Below, piece by piece: positions 33,690 through 43,399 of a stretch of 64,000 bases of DNA. Within the stretch, counting starts at the first letter, position 1. Each line of letters starts with the position of its first letter. The notes beneath the pieces are model-generated. The model saw only the letters and a list, made by a program, of their open reading frames with translations. It ran no database searches and was not told where the DNA came from. The position numbers and the translations under genes were made by a program. The stretch comes from Mycolicibacterium tusciae (GTDB lineage: Bacteria; Actinomycetota; Actinomycetes; Mycobacteriales; Mycobacteriaceae), in assembly GCF_002086795.1 (NCBI RefSeq), contig NZ_MVIM01000015.1, positions 78,909 to 142,908 of the forward strand, in the 5' to 3' direction.

Positions 33690-34318
33690 GGCAGCTCGAC
33701 TTTGCTTGCCCGCCAACGACCGTCGACGTGCTCCATCGTCATCTTGATCCTGCTGCGGTCGACCCGGGGGTCGGGCACGCTGGTGTTGGATACCGCCTGG
33801 TCCACGAACAGCAGCACGACGACCTTGTCCTTGGACGCGGACTGCACCGCCGAATCCAGGACGACACCGTGCGCCGTCGCCTTGTTGTCGATGAGCAATT
33901 GCCGCAGCTGCACGCTCGACTGCGAATACATGTCCTTGAACTCACCGGTCGACCCGTCCAAGACCTGGGCGAAGTTCTCGTCGACCTTGTTGGAGTCGAT
34001 ACTGGTCAAGATCTGTGCGTACGCGACGGCTGCTTGTTGCGCCTGTTGACTCGCCTGCTCGATCTGCTTGTCCTGCCAGAGCTGCCAGCCGAGATAGCCC
34101 GACGTGGCAAGCGCGGCAATGAATATCACCACGACAGCACCGATTCGCAGGCGTCGCCCCCACCGGTGATCGGTTGCGGGCTCGCTGTCGTCGCCGGCCT
34201 CGGTGTCGGCCTCGGCGTCGTCAGCGGCGGTGTCGTCAGCCGCCTCGGCCGCTTCAGACGGCTCCAGCTCGTCGGCGGTGTCGGCGTCATCTTCATCGGT
34301 TGTCACAGACAAGGTCAT
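33686..34318 (-). CDS. Mce-associated membrane protein (Mas-type)
   Basis: The 210-aa product has an acidic, Asp/Glu/Ala-rich cytoplasmic N-terminus (about 50 residues), a single membrane helix (IGAVVVIFIAALATSGYLGWQLW) and an exported C-terminal domain of NTF2-like fold (AVAYAQILTSIDSNKVDENFAQ to VEHVDGRWRASKVELP). Such proteins lie after mceF and are thought to stabilise or accessorise the Mce lipid importer (as shown for OmamA-like relatives in M. tuberculosis). The gene is 13 bp downstream of mceF and overlaps the next gene by 4 bp. Confidence 0.88.
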   Translation of the reverse strand: MTLSVTTDEDDADTADELEPSEAAEAADDTAADDAEADTEAGDDSEPATDHRWGRRLRIGAVVVIFIAALATSGYLGWQLWQDKQIEQASQQAQQAAVAYAQILTSIDSNKVDENFAQVLDGSTGEFKDMYSQSSVQLRQLLIDNKATAHGVVLDSAVQSASKDKVVVLLFVDQAVSNTSVPDPRVDRSRIKMTMEHVDGRWRASKVELP

Positions 34319-34331
34319 CTCCTTTGATCAC

Positions 34332-35582
34332 TCAACGCGGTGGCTCGATGGGCAGGACGGGGCCACCGTAGGGCGTGGGAATTGTGAAGCGGCCCTTCGG
34401 CGTCGGGTCGGTTTGACGGCCGAGGTCGGCACCCGGCGGTGGGCCTGCGGTGTCGTCGTCGGCGGGCCGCGGTGCGTTCTTGGCTCCGCGAATCAGTACA
34501 CCCGGATGGTCGTCGCGGCAGTAGGTGTACATGAACGGCTCGGGAAAGTCGGCCGAAGACGGTGGCTGACGCGGCGTTCCGTAGTCACAGAAGTACATCG
34601 GGTAGGGGTCCGCGGTTGCCCACAGTCCGTTGTCGTGCAGCGTGCTGGTGATCGCGTCCAGCACCGATGTGCGGTACGTCGGGAACAGCGCATTCAGCGC
34701 GGGGACACGAAGGTAGAGCAGTCGCGATGTGGTGGTCAGATTCCCGAGCAGCTGCACCATGGTGTCGGAGTTGTCGACGAACGAGGCATCGACGTCGGAC
34801 AGTGTGTCCGGCGCCTCGTTGGTGAGACGGCGGTAACCCTCACGCATTCTGTTGATCCCGACAAAGCTCTCGCTGAGATTGTCTGCGGCGATGCCGATTC
34901 CGGCATTCTTGTCTGAGACGAGGGTGAATACGGTACGGCTGTTGCGCAGCACGCTGGTGGTCTCCGGCAACACCGAGTCCAGTGTGGACAGCAGGAAGGT
35001 GCCGCCGTTGACGATGTCGGCGAGCTTGCGCGGACCGTCCTTGCTCAGGCTCAGTTCGCGTTTGATGAGCTCGATCTGGGCCGTGTCGACCTGCGCCAGC
35101 GCGCCGTCGGCATTGGCGAGCAATTCCGCCAGGCTGACCGGGACGGTGGCCCTGCCCCGACTGACCACAGCGCCGTCCCTCAGGTAGGGCCCGTCGCTCG
35201 ACTGCGCCGCGAAATCGATGTACTGCTCACCCGCGGGCGAAAGTCCCGACACCCGTACGTCGCTGGACTCCGGGATGGGCACCGCCGAGTTGACGTCGAC
35301 GACCGCGTTGACCCCCGACGGCGTGATGTCGAGTCGGTCCACCCGCCCGATCCGCACGCCGCGCAGCGTGACGTCCTGGTTCGGCAGCAGCCCTGCCGAA
35401 TCCGGCAGTTCGATGGTCACGCGATAGGTCGATGTCAGCGGATTCACCTGCAGCGCAACGAGGGACAAGTATGCGACGGCCACGACCAGCGTGAAAAGCA
35501 GCGCGCCGGCTGACAGCCACGCCTTTCGGCGGTAGCCGAAGCGCACCGCGGCGACGAAGTGATTGGCGACGGTGGCGATCAT
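34332..35582 (-). CDS. mceF: Mce-family protein F subunit
   Basis: The 416-aa product has an N-terminal membrane anchor (AGALLFTLVVAVAYLSLVAL), the MCE/MlaD domain (YRVTIELPDSAGLLPNQDVTLRGVRIGRV, ending near VSGLSPAGEQYIDF) and a long helical region (to about residue 270) followed by an extended Pro-rich tail. Mce A-F subunits form the periplasmic tunnel of a mycobacterial lipid importer driven by MceG ATPase and YrbE permeases. It overlaps mceE by 4 bp. Last of the six mce subunits. Confidence 0.93.
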   Translation of the reverse strand: MIATVANHFVAAVRFGYRRKAWLSAGALLFTLVVAVAYLSLVALQVNPLTSTYRVTIELPDSAGLLPNQDVTLRGVRIGRVDRLDITPSGVNAVVDVNSAVPIPESSDVRVSGLSPAGEQYIDFAAQSSDGPYLRDGAVVSRGRATVPVSLAELLANADGALAQVDTAQIELIKRELSLSKDGPRKLADIVNGGTFLLSTLDSVLPETTSVLRNSRTVFTLVSDKNAGIGIAADNLSESFVGINRMREGYRRLTNEAPDTLSDVDASFVDNSDTMVQLLGNLTTTSRLLYLRVPALNALFPTYRTSVLDAITSTLHDNGLWATADPYPMYFCDYGTPRQPPSSADFPEPFMYTYCRDDHPGVLIRGAKNAPRPADDDTAGPPPGADLGRQTDPTPKGRFTIPTPYGGPVLPIEPPR

Positions 35583-36841
35583 GGCGTCCTCGGCGGGACT
35601 GCAGGGACGGAGGCCGGCGGCGGCTGCAGACCGGCTGGCGGCGCTCCCGGTGGCAGCACGCCAGGCGGTGCCGGCGGCGCGATCATCACCTCTCCGGGAA
35701 CGTCCGGATTGGGGATCACGGGCACCTGCGGGACACCTGGCCCCTTGCCGACGACCCGCTCCTGCAGCCGGTAGAGCGTGTACTGGAACGTTCCGACCAA
35801 CTGGTGCCAGTTGTACCGTTTGGGGCCGTGCAGCCCCGGATCACCGGCGAACCCGATGTCGGGTATAGAGCCGAGGATCAGTCGGTCGATGCTGCCGTTG
35901 ACCGCGAGCGCAGTACCGGTGGTCGACTTCACGAACGGAGGCATCAGCCGATTCAGCGAATGCAGCGTGGCGTCGGGTGTGAGCACGACGTCGTTCCATG
36001 CCCGCGCGATCTCGTTCGCGTCGGCGATCACGCTCCGGCCGCTGGCGTCGGTGCCCGCGATCGACGGGAACTTGCGCAGTTGCTCGGAGACGTCACCGAT
36101 CTGCACGACGAGGTCGGCGATCTGGCTCGTATGGACGGCCAGAGTGTCGGTGGCGGGACGAGCCTGGACCAGCACATCGGCGAGGCTCTGGTTCTTCGCC
36201 TCGATGGTGTCGACCAGTCGCGACGTCTCGGTCATCGCGTCGGCGATCTGGTCCGACCGCGAATTGAGCCTGCCGAGCGTGTTGTTCGTCTTGCGGATCA
36301 GCGTGCCGAACGCTTCGCCCTGATCACCGGTCGCCTTGCCGAGGCCGTTGACGATACTGGTGAAGTTGCGCACCGCGCCGCCGTTTACCAGGATCGCGGC
36401 CGAGCTGAGCACCGACTCGACCGTCGCGGCGGCGGTCGTCGAATCCAGTTCGATGGTGTCGCCGTCCTTCAACAGCGGCGCACCGGGTTCGGCCGGGCTC
36501 GGCGGCTTGACCGCGACGAACACGTCACCGAGCGGCGTTGCCGACCGCAGTTCGGCGGTGCTGCCCCTGGGCAGCCGCACCCCGTCCATGATGCGCAACG
36601 TCGTCACAGCGGTGTAATTGCGAGCGACCATCGATTCGAGTTGCCCGACGTCGGCGCCCGCGAGTTTCACCTTCGCATTGGCGGGCAGATTGAGCGCATT
36701 GGAGAACACCGCGGTCAGCGTGTAACCGCCGGAGCCGACGCCGGGCGCGGGCAGTGGCAGGCTGGCCAATCCTTCTGACGCACAACTGGTTACGGCCAGG
36801 CAAACGGCTGCGGCCAGCGCGGTGAATCGACGGGCGAACAT
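35579..36841 (-). CDS. mceE: Mce-family lipoprotein E subunit
   Basis: The 420-aa product starts at ATG 36841 (TGATG overlap with mceD) and has a lipoprotein signal peptide ending LAVTSC, as in MceE/LprK proteins. The MCE domain follows (GGYTLTAVFSNALNLPANAKVKLAGADVGQLES), then a helical region with many Asn/Ser/Thr (EAKNQSLADVLVQARPATDTLA) and a strongly Pro-rich C-terminus (PPAPPGVLPPGAPPAGLQPPPA). The lipid anchor holds the Mce tunnel to the membrane. The reading frame is intact. Confidence 0.93.
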   Translation of the reverse strand: MFARRFTALAAAVCLAVTSCASEGLASLPLPAPGVGSGGYTLTAVFSNALNLPANAKVKLAGADVGQLESMVARNYTAVTTLRIMDGVRLPRGSTAELRSATPLGDVFVAVKPPSPAEPGAPLLKDGDTIELDSTTAAATVESVLSSAAILVNGGAVRNFTSIVNGLGKATGDQGEAFGTLIRKTNNTLGRLNSRSDQIADAMTETSRLVDTIEAKNQSLADVLVQARPATDTLAVHTSQIADLVVQIGDVSEQLRKFPSIAGTDASGRSVIADANEIARAWNDVVLTPDATLHSLNRLMPPFVKSTTGTALAVNGSIDRLILGSIPDIGFAGDPGLHGPKRYNWHQLVGTFQYTLYRLQERVVGKGPGVPQVPVIPNPDVPGEVMIAPPAPPGVLPPGAPPAGLQPPPASVPAVPPRTP

Positions 36842-37949
36842 CACTTCTGTCCCATCGCGGCCAGACCGTCGAGCATGGAGGTCAGTCCGTAGTCCGGTCC
36901 GAAGTCCTGCAATGTCCCCGTGCTGCACCCGAGCTGGCGCAGACCCATCATGTTGCAGACTTCCTTCATCGTCTGGCTGTCGAACAGCACCCGGTCGGTG
37001 AGCACCTTGGCCCGGATGGCGCCGTTGCGTTGGTCGATGATGTTGTAGATGTTGTCCAGCGTCATCGGCGCCAGATCGAGGAACTCCTTGAGATCGCGCT
37101 CATGGTCGACGGTCGTGCGCGACACCGTGTTGGCGTTGGCGACGATGCCCTTGATGGCCTCGCGGTTGGCCTCGAGAACCTCGCCTGTCTGGACGAGCAC
37201 CTCGTTCAGCTTCTTGCCGGTGGTCCCGCTTCCGAGGTCCTCGTCGGCGATGACCTGGCTGAGCACATTGACGTTCGACCCGAACTCGCGAAGCGTCGCA
37301 TCATTGGCGGCGGCGGCGTCGAGCAGCGAACTGACGTTGCGGATGATGGTCGTCAACTGGTCGCGCGTCACCGCGCCGCCGTCGGCGCTCAGCCGCACGG
37401 CTTCCGACAGTTCACCGAGGGAATCCTTCATCTGCTGACCATTGCCGCCGGCGATGGCGGCGCTGGCGTTGACGAGGTCGGCGACCGGGCCGTTGCCGTG
37501 ACCGTCACCGCGAAGCGAAACCGACAGCTTGTCGAGAACATCTAGCACTCGGGCGAATTCGACCGGGTCTTGGTTCGATTCAGTCCGATGGTGTCGCCGT
37601 TCTGCAGTGCCGGGCCGCCGCTGTAGGGCGGCGTCAACTCGATTTGGCGGTCGGTGAGGATCGAGTTCGAGATCGTCACCGCCCGGGCATCGGCAGGCAC
37701 CTTGACATCCTTGTCCACCGTGAACTCGACCTCGACATACCCGCCCTTGGGAGTGATCTTGGTGACCTTGCCCACCGGCATGCCGAGCACCGCGACGGTG
37801 TTGTCCTCGTAAAGCCCTGCCGCATTGTCGAACTGGGCGGTGACCGTGACCGTATCCAGTCGATCCGTGGCGAAGGTCCACACCAACGCGGCCCCCACCA
37901 CCACCGATACGAGTACGACGGCACCGAGGACGAGCGCTCTCGTTCTCAT
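36841..37949 (-). pseudogene. mceD: Mce-family protein D subunit with apparent -1 frameshift
   Basis: The N-terminal frame starts at ATG 37949 (MRTRALVLGAVVLVSVVVGA, membrane anchor; AGLYEDNTVAVLGMPVGKV, MCE domain) and runs into a stop at 37542 after LNRTKTRSNSPEC. Another frame resumes at the same point with PVEFARVLDVLDKLSVSL and continues to 36841 (TGA). Family members read RTKTPVEFxRxL without break, so one base is missing in the C-run at about 37563-37567 (coding AAGACCCGGTC; AAGACCCCGGTC would restore a 369-aa protein). Either a true disabling mutation or a sequencing error. Confidence 0.85.
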
Positions 37950-38986
37950 TTGCAGTCCTGGAAGTACGGAATCATGTTGAACTGCTCGGCGCGCTCGCTG
38001 ATGGCACACATCCACGAGTCGACGAGCAGGCCGTTGGGCGCGTTGAATCCGACCGCGTTGCCACTACCGGTGGCGTTGGTGAGATTTCGCAGTGTGACGG
38101 GGCCGGCTTGCAGGGTGCTGCGCAACAGGTCGTCGTGCTGGCCGAGCATGCCGGACAGTTCACGGATGTCCTGCAGCAAAGCCTCGAGTTGCGGACGGTC
38201 GTCGATCACGATACCGCCGAGCGTTCCGACCAGGTTGGTGAGCGCGGCCATCATCGCGTGGAAGGTGTCACGCCGGGCGACGAACTCGCCCACCAGCGAA
38301 TTGCCCTGCCGGACCAGAGTTCCGATGGTGGACTGCTGACGGCGCAGCGTATTCGTAACAGTCTCAGTGGTTTTCAGCAGGGAGCCCAACTGGTCGCGTC
38401 GTTGGGCGATGATCTCCGACAACGTCTTGGTGTTGGCCAACGCCTGCGGAATGACCGGTGGGAGTGTTTGCATCTGCTTGCCGAGGACACCGAGTGTTTC
38501 GGCGAACTGATCCGAGTCAACCTGCTCGTAGGTGGTCGTCACGTCGGACAACGCCTCCTGCAGATCATATGGAACCTCGGTGTGTTCGAGGTCAAAGGTG
38601 TTGTCCGGCAACGACCCCTCCCCTGCCGGCTGCAACGACAGGTAGCGGGAGCCGAGGATGGTGGTGATCTTGATGGACGCGCGCGATTGCGTGCCGAGCG
38701 GGATGTCGTCGCGGACTTTGAGCCCCGCTTCGACGTGGTCGCCCGCCAACTCCATGCTGGTCACTTCCCCGACCGGAATGCCCGCGATGGTGATCGGATT
38801 GCCCACCTGCAGCGCCGCCGCTTGCAGGAACTGCGCGGTGTAGTGGCGATACCCCACATTGGCGACCTTGACGAGCAGCAGCGATCCGATCAGCACCGTG
38901 ACCACCGCGACGGCGATGACGCCGAGCCAGGTCTTGTTGCGATCCTCCAGCGGGATCCGTCGCCGCTTCGGTGATGGGTCAGCCAT
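37946..38986 (-). CDS. mceC: Mce-family protein C subunit
   Basis: The 346-aa product has a basic N-terminus (MADPSPKRRRIPLEDRNKTW), membrane anchor (LGVIAVAVVTVLIGSLLLV), the MCE domain (YRHYTAQFLQAAALQVGNPITIAGIPVGEVTSMEL) and a helical region of Mce type with QQSTIGTLVRQGNSLVGEF. The ending NMIPYFQDCK with a final Cys is common in MceC. Start at ATG 38986 overlaps mceB by 8 bp, and the stop overlaps the start of mceD (ATGA). Confidence 0.93.
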   Translation of the reverse strand: MADPSPKRRRIPLEDRNKTWLGVIAVAVVTVLIGSLLLVKVANVGYRHYTAQFLQAAALQVGNPITIAGIPVGEVTSMELAGDHVEAGLKVRDDIPLGTQSRASIKITTILGSRYLSLQPAGEGSLPDNTFDLEHTEVPYDLQEALSDVTTTYEQVDSDQFAETLGVLGKQMQTLPPVIPQALANTKTLSEIIAQRRDQLGSLLKTTETVTNTLRRQQSTIGTLVRQGNSLVGEFVARRDTFHAMMAALTNLVGTLGGIVIDDRPQLEALLQDIRELSGMLGQHDDLLRSTLQAGPVTLRNLTNATGSGNAVGFNAPNGLLVDSWMCAISERAEQFNMIPYFQDCK

Positions 38987-40034
38987 TGGCCATGTTCCTA
39001 CACTTCGGCGAGTATTGGGTGCCCGGTCCTGGTGAAGCGGCATCGACGATGATCGGAATCAGGTCGTTGAGCCCGGGGAAGAAGCCTTGGATGTTGAGGT
39101 CGCAGGCGTAGGCGTTGGCATATGGACCGTCGCTGGTGATGCGTGCGAATCCCTTGAGCAGCAGCGGCAGGTTCGCACCGGTGAACGCCAGCTGTGGCTC
39201 GAGGCCGACCATGTGCGACGCGAATCCCGGCTCTCGGGTGACGAGCTCGTTCAACGGCGGGTACACCTCGTCGGAGATCGTGGACAGCTGTCGCACCACC
39301 TTCGCGATCGCACTCGTGGACGCGACCAGCTCGGGGCGCCGGGCGTCGAAAGTGGATACCACCGTTTGGGTTTCGGTGAGCACATGGTCGAGATCGTCGT
39401 TGTGTTTGGCGAGGTTCGCGACGACTGTATTCAGATCGGTGATGACGGCGCCCAGTTCCTCGTCGCGACCGGCGAATGATTCCGTCAGCTGCGATGTCTG
39501 GTCGACGAGGGCGGTGATCGACCCGGTGTCGCCCTGCAGCGACTGCAGGACTCCTTTGGTCAGGTTGTCGGCGTCGCGCGGATTGAGCAGACTGAACAGG
39601 GGTTCATAACCGTTGAGCAGGGTGCCGACATCGAAGGATGGATCGGTGCGTTCGACGGGGATGACGCTGTGCGGCGGTAGCGGTCCAGGCTCACCGATGT
39701 TGCCCAGCGACAGCCCGAGGTAGCGCTGGCCGACGATGTTCTGGTAGGTGACCGACGCCACGGTGGTCCCCAGTACCTGCTGGTCCGACTGCACCACGAA
39801 GGACACCTTCGCTTTATCGCCTTGCAGTTCAATGCTTTCGACACGGCCGACGCGAACACCGGCCATGCGGACGTCGTCGCCTTCGCGCAGGCCGAACACA
39901 TCGGTGAACACAGCGGCGTAGGGGACCGTCTCACCGGCGACATCGCGGCGCAGCGTGGCATAGACCAGCCAGGTCAACGCCACGGCCACCACCATGAACA
40001 GCGACAGACCGATCAGTGCGCCGCGGTATCTCAT
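38979..40034 (-). CDS. mceB: Mce-family protein B subunit
   Basis: The 351-aa product has an N-terminal anchor (GALIGLSLFMVVAVALTWLVY), the MCE domain (VPYAAVFTDVFGLREGDDVRMAGVRVGRVESIEL) and the helical arm, with the conserved-type NIVGQRYLGLSLG inside the domain. It ends with CRNMANG. The A to F order and spacing are those of a full-length mce operon. The start overlaps the mceA stop by 4 bp. Confidence 0.93.
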   Translation of the reverse strand: MRYRGALIGLSLFMVVAVALTWLVYATLRRDVAGETVPYAAVFTDVFGLREGDDVRMAGVRVGRVESIELQGDKAKVSFVVQSDQQVLGTTVASVTYQNIVGQRYLGLSLGNIGEPGPLPPHSVIPVERTDPSFDVGTLLNGYEPLFSLLNPRDADNLTKGVLQSLQGDTGSITALVDQTSQLTESFAGRDEELGAVITDLNTVVANLAKHNDDLDHVLTETQTVVSTFDARRPELVASTSAIAKVVRQLSTISDEVYPPLNELVTREPGFASHMVGLEPQLAFTGANLPLLLKGFARITSDGPYANAYACDLNIQGFFPGLNDLIPIIVDAASPGPGTQYSPKCRNMANG

Positions 40035-41665
40035 CCCGCCTCCTGCACAACAGAGACCGTCGTCCCGCGAGCGAGCGGGCCGAGCAGTAGTTGGGTGGCG
40101 CTCGTCGCCGGTTGTCCGGTGAGGAGGCTGAATTGGGCCCGCTCCCCTGGGCTGCCCACCGGGCCGACGTTTCCGCCGTACGACGCGGGCGCGGCCTCAG
40201 CCGGTAGCGGCCGCGGAGCGGGAGCAGACGGCGGTGCGGGCGCCGCCGGTGCGCCGCCGGTCGCATCTCTTGTGTTCGGGGCCGTCGGATCCGACCATGG
40301 TTTCGGCGCCACCGGTGCCGGTGGCGACAGCGGTACCGGCGGTGGCGGGGTTGGCACCAGTGCCGGGTTGGATGTTCCGGGCACCGGTGGCGAAGGCGGC
40401 ATCCACGACGGCAGTGGCGGATTGGGATCGGCCAGGCTCGGATTGGGGTTGATCAAAGGCGGTCCAACGGCGACGAGGTTGCCGTTCTCACCCACGATCG
40501 TGCCGGGTGGCGGCGCCAGGTCTTTCGGCGGCTGATAGTTCTGCGGTAACAGGACGTCGGGCAGTTCGGGTCTGGTCGGAACCAGCGGTGCGGTGAAACA
40601 GCTCGGTCCCTTCAGCTCTCCGTACTGCGGGCAATCCGCGCGGGTGTAGGTGTAGCTGGGCGTGAAGGTCAGGTTGACCCGCATGTTGCCGATATCACGA
40701 TCGGGCATCCACACGTGCTCGAAGAACCTGTCCGCCAACGTGTTCAGCTTCACGAATGCCGGGACGAAGTTGTGCGACGTCTGCGCCAGCACACCGATCA
40801 CGGGCGTCATCTCTCCGGTGATCTTGACGAGCCGATCCGTGTGGTTGTTCAACGCGGTGTTCGTCGTGCCCATGGTGTGCACGCCACCGGAGATGAGCGC
40901 GTCGAGCTGCGAGCGCTGTTCGACAAGGGTCTGCATCGGCTCTATCGCCTGGTGCAGTGAGTCGATGAGCTCAGGTGCCGTCGCCTGCAGCCCATGGGTC
41001 GCATCGATGAGCGCGGAGACCGTCGTCGCACCGGGTTCGGTGGCGACGATCGAGTCGAGCTGGTCGATCAAACGGTTCAAATGTGCACCGGAGGCCAGCA
41101 GTTCGGCCCGCTTGCCCTCGGTCGCGGCGTTCACTGCGGCGAGGATGCCCACCGTCTTGTCCTCACGACCGCGCCCGGTCGCCGCCAGCAGGTCGCGCAG
41201 CTTGCTGATGGTGGTTTGGAACAGGACCGTCGGCAGCTCGGTGTCCTCCGGGATGTGGGCCCCGGCTCGTATCGGTGGCCCCGTCCCTTGGTCGACGAGC
41301 TGCACCGAGGACACCGCAAACACGTTGCTCGGCACTACGCGCGCCGTCACTCCGGCCGGAATCGATTGTGCGTATTCGGGTTTGAGGTCGATGTGGACGA
41401 AGTTCGGCCTACCGTCGGCGGCCGGTGTGACGCTGTCCACCATGCCGACGAGCACACCATGGTACTTGACGTCGGACCGTTGCGGCAGGCCGTCGCCGAC
41501 GTTGACGAGGTCGGCCACCACCCGGACATAGGGGTCGAGCCGACCCGTCGACTTGACCAACAACGTCGCGGTCGCAAGGGCGGCGACCACGAAAAGCGCC
41601 ACGCCGCAACCGAGCAGCTGGCGGTTCGACGGTCCACGTCCGTCCGGGTCAAGCGAATTCGACAA
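40031..41665 (-). CDS. mceA: Mce-family protein A subunit with long Pro-rich C-terminus
   Basis: The 544-aa product has an N-terminal anchor (QLLGCGVALFVVAALATATLL), the MCE domain (VRVVADLVNVGDGLPQRSDVKYHGVLVGMVDSV) and the helical arm (to about residue 340, TSHNFVPAFVKLNTLADRFF). A distinctive proline/alanine-rich tail of about 150 residues follows, with a short ordered end (GERAQFSLLTGQPATSATQLLLGPLARGTTVSVV). TTG at 41665 is the start, 5 bp after the YrbEB stop with GGGGG upstream; the much longer open frame is antiphase to yrbEB. Confidence 0.88.
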   Translation of the reverse strand: MSNSLDPDGRGPSNRQLLGCGVALFVVAALATATLLVKSTGRLDPYVRVVADLVNVGDGLPQRSDVKYHGVLVGMVDSVTPAADGRPNFVHIDLKPEYAQSIPAGVTARVVPSNVFAVSSVQLVDQGTGPPIRAGAHIPEDTELPTVLFQTTISKLRDLLAATGRGREDKTVGILAAVNAATEGKRAELLASGAHLNRLIDQLDSIVATEPGATTVSALIDATHGLQATAPELIDSLHQAIEPMQTLVEQRSQLDALISGGVHTMGTTNTALNNHTDRLVKITGEMTPVIGVLAQTSHNFVPAFVKLNTLADRFFEHVWMPDRDIGNMRVNLTFTPSYTYTRADCPQYGELKGPSCFTAPLVPTRPELPDVLLPQNYQPPKDLAPPPGTIVGENGNLVAVGPPLINPNPSLADPNPPLPSWMPPSPPVPGTSNPALVPTPPPPVPLSPPAPVAPKPWSDPTAPNTRDATGGAPAAPAPPSAPAPRPLPAEAAPASYGGNVGPVGSPGERAQFSLLTGQPATSATQLLLGPLARGTTVSVVQEAG

Positions 41666-41670
41666 TTCCC

Positions 41671-42528
41671 CTATCCCCCAAACCTTGCGCCGGCGTCGAC
41701 AGACCACAGCGCCATCGTCAGCAGCATGTTGACCATGATCACGACGGTGATGCTGGCCCTCATCGCATGTCCGGCGGCGACTCCCACGCCTTCCGGACCG
41801 CCGGAGGCGTAGAAGCCGTAGTAGCACTGCACGGTCGATGCGATCCACACGAAGATGATGGTCTTGATGAGCGAATAGACGATGTCTTGACCGGACAGCA
41901 TCAGCGAGAAGTAGTGCAGATACGAGCCTGTCGAGCCGCCGCTGATGACGTACACGACGACTTGGGTGGTCAGGTAGCTCACCGCGAGGCAGGCGACGTA
42001 CAGCGGGACGACGGCGACCACCGACGCCATCAGCCGCGTGGTCACCAGATACGGAATGGGGCGAATGGCAAGCGAATCCAGAGCGTCGATCTCTTCGGCG
42101 ATGCGCATCGAGCCCAGCTGGGCGGTGAACCGGCAACCGGCCTGGGTGGCGAATGCCAGCGAAGCGGCGATCGGGGCGAGCTCACGGGTGTTGACCAGGG
42201 AGGAGATGATTCCCGTCGCCGGTCCCAGTCCCAGCAGGTCGAGGAAGTTGTAACCCTCGATCCCGACGAGGGCCCCGACGGTGACGCCCAACACGATCGC
42301 CACGCCGGCGGTGCCGCCGCCGACCACCAGAGATCCGTTGCCCCAAGCGATATCGGATAGGAGGCGGACGAATTCGCTGCGGTAGTGACGCAGCGCGATG
42401 GGCACACCCGTCAACGCCCTGACGAAGAACACCAGCATGTGCCCCAGCCGCATCAGCGGCGTGCTGATCCGGCGGTACGCGCGGATCACCGGGACGAAGG
42501 CCTTGGGCCGGTAGGGGGCTACGGCCAT
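41671..42528 (-). CDS. yrbEB: YrbE/MlaE-family permease B of the mce operon
   Basis: The 285-aa product is an MlaE-type ABC permease with about five to six membrane segments and the signature TRELAPIAASLAFATQAGCRFTAQLGSMRIAEEIDAL, i.e. the conserved EE..DAL loop that contacts the ATPase. It pairs with YrbEA to form the transmembrane part of the Mce lipid importer energised by MceG (elsewhere in the genome). Stop precedes mceA by 5 bp. Confidence 0.94.
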   Translation of the reverse strand: MAVAPYRPKAFVPVIRAYRRISTPLMRLGHMLVFFVRALTGVPIALRHYRSEFVRLLSDIAWGNGSLVVGGGTAGVAIVLGVTVGALVGIEGYNFLDLLGLGPATGIISSLVNTRELAPIAASLAFATQAGCRFTAQLGSMRIAEEIDALDSLAIRPIPYLVTTRLMASVVAVVPLYVACLAVSYLTTQVVVYVISGGSTGSYLHYFSLMLSGQDIVYSLIKTIIFVWIASTVQCYYGFYASGGPEGVGVAAGHAMRASITVVIMVNMLLTMALWSVDAGARFGG

Positions 42529-42529
42529 G

Positions 42530-43399
42530 TCACAGCCCCACTCTCGGGAACATCATGATGTACAGCTGACTGATGACGACGTTGACGACCATCAGGATCA
42601 GGATCGATTCGACGACCGCCGCGTTCACCGAGTTGGCGACACCGGTCGGACCACCGACCGTGGACATGCCCTTCTGACACGACACCACCGCGACGATGGC
42701 GCCGAAGATCACCGCCTTCAACAACGCGACGATCAGATCGCCGGTGGTCGCGAACGAGGCGAAGGTGGCCACGAAGCTGCCGGGTGCGCCGTTCTGGAAG
42801 TAGACGTTGAACAGGTAGCTCGCGAGGAAGCCGACGAAGCAGACGACGCCGGTGAGCGCGACACCGACCATGATGGCAGCGGCGAAACGCGGCACCACCA
42901 GACGCCGGATCACCGAGACTCCCATGACTTCCATCGCGTCGGTCTCCTCACGCATCTTGCGCGAGCCGAGGTCCGCGGTGATCGCGGATCCGACGGCGGC
43001 GGCCATCAGTATCGCGGCCGTCAGCGATGCGGCCTGTCGGATCACGGCCAGCCCGCTCGCGGCACCGGCGAGCGAGGTAGCACCCACCTGGCCGGCCAAC
43101 AGCGCGAACTGAATCGACAAGGTGACGCCGATGGGTAGGGCCACCAGGACCGTCGGCAGGACGGCGGTGCCGGCCATGAAGGCTCCCTGGCGGATGAACT
43201 CCTGCCACTGGAAGCGACCGGTGAAGAGGTCGACGACCAAGTACTGAACGGTGCGGACGGCAAGAACGAACTGATCGCCAACGGTGGTCAGCGAGGCCAA
43301 GGGGTGGCGACGGACGTATCCCGCGCTCCAGTTCTGGATGGCTTCGAGGCCGTCGTCGGCGTCGCCGGCTCTTGCCCGGTCTGCAGGTGGTGCGGTCAC
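42530..43399 (-). CDS. yrbEA: YrbE/MlaE-family permease A of the mce operon
   Basis: The 289-aa product is the second MlaE-type permease; the conserved element reads SAITADLGSRKMREETDAMEVMGV, with flanking membrane helices (QGAFMAGTAVLPTVLVALPIGV, AIMVGVALTGVVCFVGFLAS). First gene of the operon, with yrbEB 1 bp downstream. Its promoter lies in the 405-bp upstream region, which also holds one copy of the repeat shared with the TetR promoter, so regulation by that TetR protein is likely. Confidence 0.94.
   Translation of the reverse strand: MTAPPADRARAGDADDGLEAIQNWSAGYVRRHPLASLTTVGDQFVLAVRTVQYLVVDLFTGRFQWQEFIRQGAFMAGTAVLPTVLVALPIGVTLSIQFALLAGQVGATSLAGAASGLAVIRQAASLTAAILMAAAVGSAITADLGSRKMREETDAMEVMGVSVIRRLVVPRFAAAIMVGVALTGVVCFVGFLASYLFNVYFQNGAPGSFVATFASFATTGDLIVALLKAVIFGAIVAVVSCQKGMSTVGGPTGVANSVNAAVVESILILMVVNVVISQLYIMMFPRVGL

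Noticed and set aside
41672..42136. Upstream extension of mceA
   Set aside because: It overlaps yrbEB, which has the full MlaE signature, and has no Mce similarity.
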